A stretch of 64,000 nt of DNA from Lingula anatina (taxonomy: Eukaryota; Brachiopoda; Lingulata; Lingulida; Lingulidae), in the NCBI RefSeq assembly GCF_001039355.2, contig NW_019773513.1, positions 38,659 to 102,658 on the forward strand, written 5' to 3'. Shown here one piece after another: positions 55,739 to 64,000 of this stretch. Position 1 is the stretch's first letter; each line of letters opens with the position of its first letter. The notes beneath the pieces were generated by a model that ran no database searches, had not been told where the DNA came from, and saw only the letters and a program-made list of their open reading frames with translations. Both the position numbers and the translations under genes were made by a program.

Positions 55739-55961
55739 TAGACTGGGTCCCCATACCTAGAACATGTTTATCTTCGATTGGTTTCTCGCTAAATTGCTTA
55801 GATGTCTGGCACGTCTACTGAAGCTGATTAACGATAATTAATTACCTCTAGAAGCTGCAGTGGGCATGACAGACATCTAAGCCGCTTAAGTTGATTGCAA
55901 TTTCGCGATAATCCCCTCGGAGATTCACAGTTAGTATGATAGGGTCTGGGAATAGTCCCTT
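55739..55961. mobile_element. Inverted-repeat MITE (family M2)
   Basis: The ends GACTGGGTCCCCATACC and ATAGGGTCTGGGAATAGTCC are roughly inverted. Internal TTTCTCGCTAAATTGCTTAGA pairs with TAAGTTGATTGCAATTTCGCG. Related to 46578-46803. Confidence 0.65.
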
Positions 55962-55990
55962 ATAGTGTATCTATTGACTAGTTTTAGAGT

Positions 55991-56126
55991 GCATTCCCAG
56001 AGATTTAGATCGCTCCAACTAAATCGACCTACTGTAACTTCTTGGGGGTTCACGCTAAATTGCTGTCAGCCGACCGCGCACGGAAGTTAATAACCCCCTT
56101 AAAGCTTTTTTAAATCTGTGGGAATG
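55991..56126. mobile_element. Internally deleted M1-family MITE
   Basis: Left GCATTCCCAGAGATTTAGATCG and right AAATCTGTGGGAATG are inverted termini. The right half seen in 28393-28595 is mostly missing. Confidence 0.7.
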
Positions 56127-56825
56127 GGGTCTTAGTGTGAATAGGGTGCATAAATATGTTCAACCCAGGTTAGGACGTCGCTTATTATAAGGTTAAAATT
56201 GGTTTCCCCCTTCAATGTCTTATTGATGTGTATATACTGGAGGAAGATGGTGGCCTGTCTTTGAAAAGTAAAATATAAACTTAATTGTTATTTTGTTGTT
56301 GTTTGACTCTTTTTCTGTTTGTCAAAAAAATTCCCCTCTTAGGAATGGGGTTGACGGGTTGCAGGAAGGATCTGTTATAAAGTTTACGTATTGCAGAGGT
56401 TGTTTAGGTTTGGTTGCGCGTTTCTATTACAAAAGAAAACAAATGTTATTCTAAAAAAATTATCGGTTAAAAAAGTCACTTCGCAAGAAAGAACAAACAA
56501 AATCGCCCAAATACACAAACTGGTACTTAAAAATGCCTGAATTATTAGATAACAAGTGAAAGGGTGACAAAGTTTGAAAAGGGCAAACTCTAAAAACAAT
56601 ACGTTTATCGCTTGTAAATATTGAATGGTTGCATAACACACCGTGTAGTTGCCAAATTGTGACCTTGGACCGTTTATTAACGGTAAGAATCTCGAAAAAT
56701 TGATGAAGAGTTTGATGTAACCTTTTTCATGATAGGCAGACTTTTGGTTATACGGGATGTAGAGAGAAAAAGTGCAAGTTGCGACACGATAATGGTACCA
56801 CGAACGCTCTTTTTTTCACAAACTG

Positions 56826-56956
56826 TATATAATTTGAATATACCTCACTAAGCCGCTGTTCAGTTGCCGTTCACTAGTCAACCGAAGAGGTGCAGCAAGA
56901 ATATATAGCAAGGGCACATTTCAGCGTCTCAATAGTCGCAAAGAACTGGGAACATG
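56826..56956 (+). promoter_or_regulatory. Copy 8 core promoter and leader exon
   Basis: TATATAAT (56826-56833) is ~36 bases before the A of TTCAGTTG (predicted +1 at 56862). ATAATGGTACCA lies upstream. The leader ends in GGGAACATG|GTGAGTT, ATG at 56954-56956. Confidence 0.75.
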
Positions 56957-58742
56957 GTGAGTTTAGCAATAAATACTTTGTGTTATCATACCCCTTCACA
57001 TGGTGTGTTGTATATACTGTTGTGTTAACATTCAGTCAAATCAGTTGTTAGTATTGCACTCTCCGCATCGGACACTTAACCTAGGAAAACGTGTAAATCC
57101 AAGGTATTTGAAGATTCCCAGTTACATTTCTATGCAAAGAATGGTTCGGAACTTAAAAACTAGATGTATCAATAACTTAAATAAAAATGGAATCAAACAT
57201 CGAAATCACGGAAGGGTCGAGCAATGGTTTGTGGAAAGAACAATGTTGTGTATTTTTTCTCGATTAAAATTCATCTTGGCTGGTAAATCCCGTATATAAT
57301 ATCCTTCATTTGTTTTTTGTTTTTTGTGCGTCTTTTTAAGTATTTCTTGAGGTTTTTTTCAAAGGAGTAATTCAGGTTTTTGGCCACGACGTTGGAGCCA
57401 ACGGTGTTCAATATCGAAAATTACATACTTAACTACACTTACACAAGACGGTTGCCAGGTTGCTTGAGCGATATATCAAATCTTTTTCTGCAGTACAGTG
57501 CGGACGTGATACGATCTTTACCAGCCAAGATAACGTTCAATGGTTCGCTTTAATATTTATCCCACCCCTATCCGAAAATAGAGAATCAGTGACACTTATA
57601 AACTCGTATCATAACTATTGAAGCGAACGTCCAAAACCATTTTCAAAAGTTTTTGTTTATCTTATTCATTCACTCATTTTTTACTTATTTATTGATCAAC
57701 ATGCTGGATTAATTCGTGGATTTTTCTGCGAAATAAATCAAAATGATTAAACATTTTTGATCGGATCTGTGTCTGAATCCTATTTCAAACTCTAAATCAA
57801 TTAAAAAGTGTATGGGAACTTGAAACTGAAAATCTGAATGTAAATTTTACAAAAAGATAACCTACATACGTTAGTGTATCTCGTGAACACCATATTAAGG
57901 GCGACTTTAATTGTTCCTTTTTGAAGGTACTGCATCTCATTTCCCTCCTGTGTTTCTTCGCACTGCCAATTGTGGTGGCGAGAGGAAAAATGTGCGTGGT
58001 CTATACCATGATTAACCACGGCAGCAACATTGGCGTTCAGAACAAAGGGTTTCCCACCGAAGAATGGTACAAAATTCACGAATATTTTGGTCGAAACACG
58101 AACGCCAGCATCGTCGCTGAAGGGAGGAAGTTTTTACAGTTCTTGAAAGAATGGTACGGTATTGAGGTGGATGTTGGTAACGATACCTTGTCAGGGGTTG
58201 ATAAAACTTCGGTGTTTTTGGAGAGCTCAGGAGTCAAACTTATTTTTAAAGCTTCGGTTCTTCCAGAATATACAAATTACAGACTTTTTTCGGAAGCGCG
58301 TAAGAATGAAATTCGATTTTTGGGTTCCCAGATTTACAGTAATGGATGGATGATTATGAACTTGAATGCGTTCATAGTGAAACAGGGCCGAAACCGGGGA
58401 ATGTCAGTTCCTGCAAAAAGCGTCATTCGGTACAGAGACTACTATACCAACACAGGGAGCGTGGGTTTCGACAGAGAGATTAAGCTACACGCAGAAGATC
58501 GTATTCCAATTCTTGTTATTCCAATCCCCTTGGGTAAGGACACTAATCTGACCGGATATGACGTCACACTAGGCAAGTACTCCGTCTTCAGTCCACACGT
58601 CATCAGTCTCACCAGACCCGAGTTCGGTGAAGGCGTAGGGCGTGGAATCTCCCCTCGCTACGTGCGTGGAGGCGAGGCTTTGAATGATGGCAGAATGGTG
58701 ATCACCTTCTCCTGTAATACTACAGATTATAACCTGCCATAG
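56954..58742 (+). CDS. Array copy 8: secreted protein of unrecognised family, most divergent complete copy
   Basis: ATG at 56954-56956, intron 56957-57926 (ending TTTTTGAAG), exon 57927-58742; 272 residues. Signal peptide VLHLISLLCFFALPIVVA. Mature: RGKMCVVYT, NHGSNIGVQNKGF, WYKIHEYFGRNTNAS, GVKLIFKASVLPEYTNYRLFSEARKNEIRF, QGRNRGMSVPAKSVIRY, PLGKDTNLTGYDVT, SLTRPEFGEG and MVITFSCN. It mixes features of the copy 2/7 group (LPEYTNYRL) with the other group (NLTGYDVT, FSC), so it may be an older branch or a conversion product. The motif GRNQGM is altered to GRNRGM here only. AATAAA at 58887-58892. Confidence 0.83.
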
Positions 58743-60160
58743 ATAAGATCTTCACACGCTGAAAAATTCTCTTTGAGAGTTATACAGATATACATGTATA
58801 CAAATGTATTAATATTTTGCTGGTTTTTGAGTTATTTCGATCCCATGAAGTTAATTGTCATCATTTGGCAACAAAAATAAGGAAATAATAAAATATTTGT
58901 TGTGAAAATAGTTTGGGGGTTTTAATATCAATATAACATTTTAACCAAAATTAGGGAAAAACACTCAGGGAGCGCAGACGTCCATCAAGACAAATGATGA
59001 ACTAATGATTTATCATAATTTGAACGACGGATCATCACCAAAATCTAACCACTTTTAAGTTAGCCCACTTCTGACCTATCCTGAAAATTTTATTTAAATC
59101 AAGCCAAAAGTTTTGAGAAAGGCTATTGACAAACGGACAGACAGGCAGACAGACAGAAACAGACTAACAGAGTTGAAATTATAAACTATAATTATATAAT
59201 CTAATTATTTAGAGAGAGAGAGAGAGAGCTTTCAATTCCACTCTACCAATGTTCATGGGACAACTGCAGCTCTCAACAAACTACGCCACACATAAATGTT
59301 TCAATTTTTTTCTGAAATCAAGATAATTTTCAAATATTTATATACACTAAAACTAAGACTGGTTCCAGTGACAAATGGTAAGGTTAATATCTACCTACCG
59401 GGTTTACCCCTATTAATCTCTACAATACCACAATTAAAGCAAAACGTAAATTATATTCTTAAGTGTCTTTTCCAATCCTCAAAACGATTATCATTCTAAC
59501 GATAAAAGAAGGACATACTATTGTGTAGTTGAAAACAAGGTTTAATTAAATTGCAAACAACCTAATTGCTTCAGATGTTCACTTACAGTCTTTAAAATCT
59601 ATTTCAGAAATGTAAGTCTTGTTTATATTGAAATGCACTTAAGGTATCATGTTAATAAAAAATTGCCACGTCTGTAAATGTAGACAGACACACCCCAGAA
59701 TAGATAAAAGCTTCTCTACTGAAACCGTTAAAGTCATGTCAGTTGATAGATTATTCATAATACATGCCAGCATCCGTTCAGGTGATAAAGGCATTCATGC
59801 GGGTGTCTCTCTGACTTCAAAAGACGTTAACATGTTTAACATTGTAAGTGTAGACATTCATACTTTCCTGTCAGTCAAACTTAAAATGTGCGCCGTATTT
59901 ATAGAGTAATGAAAATGAACAGACATTTTTTGACGGGAGCTTGCATTGTGACTTAAAAGGAGGGGAACTATTCTGAGAGCCAAAACAAGACAGCTGCCCT
60001 ACTGAATCTTTACCTTTTGTATAAAACCAGTCAGTAATAAAGAAATAAATTTTCCTTTTTAACAATAAACATATTTGAGGGTTGTTGGATCTGCAAACGC
60101 ATGGCTCAATCTTATAAAGATATACACTGCTCATGCCTATACTGGTTCCCCGTGACCACT
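58743..60160 (+). other. Intergenic after copy 8, no gene seen
   Basis: Contains the conserved 3' flank and polyadenylation signal of copy 8 and a short GA repeat (59212-59229). Otherwise unique AT-rich sequence; small frames here lack family or known-domain similarity. Confidence 0.5.
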
Positions 60161-60171
60161 GCATCAAAGGT

Positions 60172-60345
60172 ACTGTGTTTCTTCACATTGCCAGTGGTTG
60201 AGGTACACCATGATTAGACAAAGCAGTATGCTTGGAGGTGGGATTTTGAGCTTTTTGGACCCCATGAAATAAATTGTAAGAATTGGCCAAAAATAACAGT
60301 AAAATAAAAATATGTTGAAAGAACACTTTGGCTGTTTATATCAAG
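60172..60345 (+). pseudogene. Gutted remnant of an array gene
   Basis: AAAGGTACTGTGTTTCTTCAC then ATTGCCAGTGGTTGAGG is the start of the large exon. GTACACCATGATTAG with AGCAGTATG is the following coding stretch. Directly after comes 3' flank sequence (GACCCCATGAAAT, AATTGTAAGAATTGGCC, AATAAAAAT). Nearly the whole mature coding region is deleted. Confidence 0.72.
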
Positions 60346-60385
60346 ATAGCTTCACTAATTTTCATTTTTATTTGTGTGTTTGAAG

Positions 60386-60460
60386 AGAGAGAAGGAGAGA
60401 GAAAGAGAGAGAAGGAGAGAGAAAGAGAGAGAAAAAAAGAGAGAAAGAGAGAGAGAGACC
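60386..60460. repeat. GA-rich microsatellite
   Basis: AGAGAGAAGG and AGAGAAAG units after the gutted remnant, as at the same position after copies 4 and 5. Confidence 0.8.
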
Positions 60461-61680
60461 CCGCTCTGTCCACCCCACGCTCAGTTCTGATCATGTCATC
60501 AAACTACCCTACAAAGGACCTGCGCATTACAACAGTCGATTTTTCTTCTTTTAATTAAAAAAAGTTTGATACTTTTTTATGTAACAGTAGTAGTAGCTCT
60601 CAACGTAAAATTGTTCACGCGCTGTAAATGTACATTATTCATATGAACATGAAGGTTAAAGGGTGGTTTACTTTAGAGACACCTGGAAAACGAATACGTG
60701 TTGATAACTGATAACGGACTCCTACGTGGTGAGATGAAATCTGCTATTATATAATATTTAACAAGTAACCATGATAATCACACGCTAAAAATATCATCAA
60801 AAGAAATTCCATGAATTACATGAATGTGTTTGCCGAGATAGTCTTCACTAAAGCAATGGCCAATTTTAGTCACTGGGTATAAGCCAGTTACTTAAATTGT
60901 GATTATATTTTTATTTCAGTGAGCTTAGATGCTTCTGTGCAAATCCAAAGTATCAGCTAAAAAAACAGCCTGCTTGTTAATACCATCTCAAGGTATTGCC
61001 ATTTGGGGTTCATCAGAGCTTGTCTAATATGGTATTTCATAATATGAATATTTAAATGAACTCTAAACTGTTGCCTTGATTGTTTTATAGTGAGGCACGG
61101 GTGCCAACCCGACGTGACATGCATACAGTGTCTTTATTATCCACATTAAAGAAATAGGTAATGACTTCACAAAACGGTGGAGCCGTTGTTGACTAGTTTC
61201 AGTGTACATAAGGTGTACTGTTCATCTCAGGTAAGAACGCCGCTAAAAGACGATAGATTTCACCTGTCAGCTGCGTATCCATTTGTATAAACTGCATATA
61301 AATAGGAGGGAAATTATTACCTGCCATTGAGAAGTCAAATTCACTCTTGCTATTTTGGTGTCTGGTTGTCCAAAATTTCACCCAGATCTTCCCAGCTAGT
61401 TGATCAACAGCGGTTTTGGATCATTCAGTTAAAATGTTGGTCTAACTGGGGAGAATAGCAAGCAAGGAGTAACATAGCAAAATTGAATGAGCATACCAAG
61501 AAAACTAAAACCGCACCCTTTAAAAACTCAGTTCGTTATATATCTATTTATATCTTTTGTTCTCTGTATAGTGTATGGCGGTTAAGTTTACATATATAAA
61601 CGCCCATATAGTCTATCAGTGATCGTAGTAACGCTAACAGAACGGCGACATCAAATATTTTTAAGAACTGTATTTATTTT
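60461..61680 (+). other. Intergenic upstream of copy 9, no gene seen
   Basis: Contains one degenerate unit of the 35-bp minisatellite (about 60838-60870) and array-unit sequence such as TCATCTCAGGTAAGAACGCCGC (about 61220). No coding feature. Confidence 0.55.
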
Positions 61681-61694
61681 AATAGGCGCTGCTC

Positions 61695-61794
61695 AGTTGA
61701 CTTTTACCAGTCAAGCGAAGAGGTGAATTCGGAACCAGAAGATAAAACCAAGGAAACATACTGTGTCTAAATAGTCACAGAAATTCGGAACATG
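61695..61794 (+). promoter_or_regulatory. Copy 9 leader exon and initiator
   Basis: Initiator-like GCTCAGTTGAC (predicted +1 at 61695) with an AT-rich TATTTATTTTAAT just upstream, then CAGTCAAGCGAAGAGG, ending in CGGAACATG|GTGAGTA with ATG at 61792-61794. Confidence 0.7.
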
Positions 61795-61843
61795 GTGAGT
61801 ATAGCAATGTGTCTTTCTTTCTTTTTTTTTTTTTTTGGACAGA

Positions 61844-61892
<49 letters not shown>

Positions 61893-63257
61893 TGGGGGAG
61901 GGTTGGGGGAGAGTATGGCAAATGATGTTACCGGAAACTAAATTGAACATGTTATTTTTCAAAGTGTGAATTACTCACATTGTGTCACAACTTTGTTCCA
62001 AAATGGTTGAATATCGGGGGGCGATTTGCTGCAGTATGTTAAACATATGCAAATATTGTGTAACTTTAGTCAATAGCGGCGTTAACCATTATTCTAAAGA
62101 ATACGTGTTGTACAGGTTATGCATGAGAGCAGGGAATTAATTCGAATAATAACCCTGGTGAGAGTGAGATTTTTATGACGAAATAAAAAGAGATCTCAAA
62201 GTTTATTTAGACATTAAAATTAACCATAGTGAAAAATTAACCATCATTGGCATTGGATCAAGGAAGGGGGGAGGTTTGAAACAGACAACTGACGAAATTC
62301 CCTTCTTAACCATCTCAGTTTAAAAGTGTTTCGCGTCTTGGAACTAAAAAGGGTACCTTAACTTTGTAAGATATGCTGTCTAGCCCTGTGTATGTCTTGT
62401 GGACACTGAATTAAGGGTGACTCCGCTCTTTTCTTTTTAAGGTATTACATCTCTTTGCCCTCCTGTATTTCTTCGCATTACACATGGTGGTGGCGAGAGA
62501 AAGAATGTGCGCTGTCTACACCATGGTTAGCCACGGCAGTATGATGCAAGGTGGAAGCCAAGGATTTGACAGCGAGCGATGGTACAAAACACACCGATAT
62601 TTTGGTCTGAACACGAGCACTAGTATCGCGGCTGAAGGGAAGAAGGTCCTACAGTTTTTGAAGAAATGGTACGGTATGGACGTGGACGTTGGAGACGATA
62701 CCTTGTCAGGGGTTGATCCAACTCCTGTGTTCTTTGAGACCACGGCAGTTAACTTTACTTTCAATATACTGACCCTTCCGCAGTCTGCTAATTTCAGACT
62801 TTATTCGGAGTCACGTGGCAATGAAGTTCGTTTTTACGATTCCCCGATTTTCTTAAATACATGGTTGATTGTGATCAAAAATGAGTTTACGGTATTGGAG
62901 GGTCGAAATCAGGGAATGGTCGTTCCGGCAAATAGTATGATTGGGCTACATTATTTCAGTATAAAACCTGGACGCAAGGGATTCGATAGCGAAATTAAGC
63001 TACGTGCAGAAGACCGTGTTCCAATTCTTTTAATTCCCACCCCCTTGGGTCAAGACACTGATCAGACCGGATATGACGTCACACAAGGCACTTACGTCCT
63101 CTACAATGAGTATGTCAGCAGTCTCACCAGGCCAGACTTCGGTGACGGCATAGTGCGTGGGGTCTCTACTCGATACGTGCATGGAAACGAGAATCTCAAT
63201 GATGGTAGAGTAGTGATCACCTTCTCCTGTAACCGTACCAAGTATCGTCTGCCATAG
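61792..63257 (+). CDS. Array copy 9: secreted protein of unrecognised family, complete
   Basis: ATG at 61792-61794, intron 61795-62441 (ending CTTTTTAAG), exon 62442-63257; 272 residues. The signal peptide is VLHLFALLYFFALHMVVA. Mature: RERMCAVYT, VSHGSMMQGGSQGF, WYKTHRYFGLNTSTS (the usual NAS glycosylation site is changed to NTST, still a sequon), GKKVLQFLKKWYGMDVDVGDD, VNFTFNI, SESRGNEVRFYDS, EGRNQGMVVPANSMIG, PLGQDTDQTGYDVT, SLTRPDFGDG and VVITFSCN. No clear AATAAA downstream (GAATAAGAAG near 63383), unlike most copies. Closest relatives are copies 5 and 6. Confidence 0.83.
61845..61892. repeat. GT microsatellite in copy 9 intron
   Basis: Perfect GT run after a poly-T tract, 50 bases into the intron. 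Confidence 0.9.
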
Positions 63258-64000
63258 ATTAACTTTACATACATTGGAAAGTTTTCTTTCGGGCTTATAC
63301 GAATATATCGTTATTTTGCTTGCATTCAAGTCATTTTGATTCCATGAAATTATTTTAAGGGTCGGGCAAAAAGATAAGCGGTGAATAAGAAGCTGTTGCA
63401 AGAACATCTGGGTTCTTTTAAACTCTTGATCAAAAAGGTTGTTTTACCTCCAATTCCATACTTTTTTGTCAAATTATCACCTTGCACCTGTAAACTATTC
63501 TGAACATATTTGTCAGATACCATACAGGGTCTTTAATGACAGAGCATACGAAGATATGCATTTATTTGAATTTAGAGCATGCACCCCTTCAAATCTAGGG
63601 AATACTGTGTTATGTAGTCATTAAAACGTCACCATCAAATGTCACCAAATTGATACACAATTTGCTCGTTTATGGCCACTTTTCCAGTAGTGTTTTCAAG
63701 TGGCTCAGTTACGTTGTGAACAGAGACATACAAGACCAAATGATTGTCTCTACACCAGTTCACTAAAGGTGACACTAATTACCTTTAACGAACTTATGTT
63801 GTCTCTTTGGTAAGCTTCATTAAAAATCACAAAATAATTATGTGGCGTGCCAGTGTTAAAGACAATTGGATCTGAAAAATTAAGACTGGCTTTTACCGAC
63901 TGTTTTCTTTGTAGAAGAAAACTTACAACCAACAAATTAATTTTGTGTTCAATGTGTTGTTTGTTACGTATGTGCTCCCAAAAAGAATAACTCCTTTTTC
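63258..64000 (+). other. 3' flank of copy 9 and start of next intergenic unit
   Basis: Shares blocks with the sequence after copy 6, for example AAAAAGGTTGTTTTACCTCC and ACACCAGTTCACTAAAGGTG (about 63753), showing that the two genes were duplicated with their flanks. No further gene before the window ends. Confidence 0.65.

Larger units (their letters stand above)
54285..56825 (+). other. Intergenic unit between copies 7 and 8
   Basis: Holds a relative of the 38546-39130 block (about 54580-55060), a CT block (55140-55262), two units of the 35-bp minisatellite (55480-55560), two MITEs (55739-55961, 55991-56126) and upstream sequence shared with copies 3/4 (about 56150-56780). No gene seen. 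Confidence 0.65.

Noticed and set aside
57000-57299. 99-codon open frame in copy 8 intron
   Set aside because: It lies wholly inside the intron between the leader and large exons and has no counterpart in other copies.

Overview
This is a eukaryotic nuclear window from an intron-rich, AT-rich invertebrate genome full of short terminal-inverted-repeat elements and microsatellites. A DOCK3/4-type gene head to head with ZNF277, as in human, plus heavy haplotype-like duplication next to assembly gaps, suggests an invertebrate deuterostome. Amphioxus (Branchiostoma) is my best guess, not proven. Single N characters at 11252, 30237, 35324, 36821, 39513 and 51562 probably mark collapsed assembly gaps.

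Region 1 (1-26160, minus strand) is the 5' end of a DOCK3/DOCK4-like Rac guanine-nucleotide exchange factor. Seven small coding exons give the N-terminal SH3 domain and the following helical region; the gene continues past position 1. Its large introns hold a ~7-8.7 kb segment present twice (2565-11251 and 11253-18372, abutting at an N), so the 56-nt SH3 exon also appears twice. One copy carries a ~1.45 kb insertion the other lacks. A foldback-type element with an 8-bp target-site duplication lies at 23502-24152.

Region 2 (about 26080-27000) is a compact shared promoter. It is followed by region 3 (26999-31504, plus strand), an 11-exon ZNF277-like C2H2 zinc-finger gene with one internal exon apparently lost in the gap at 30237.

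Region 4 (about 31990-64000) is a tandem array, all on the plus strand, of an unrecognised secreted-protein family of about 267-272 residues. Each complete gene has a TATA/initiator promoter, a short leader exon ending exactly in the ATG, a short intron, and one large exon encoding the signal peptide and whole mature protein. Five copies look complete (stops at 48037, 50983, 54284, 58742, 63257). One has an intact large exon but no leader exon (42777). Four are broken: 33754-34374, its gap-associated partial repeat 35325-35723, frameshifted 37460-38258, and 44356-45293 with a 114-bp perfect hairpin insertion. A gutted remnant lies near 60.17-60.34 kb. Intergenic segments are themselves duplicated, so array units expand as blocks. 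The function of the family is not recognisable from sequence; this array is the main candidate for something undescribed.
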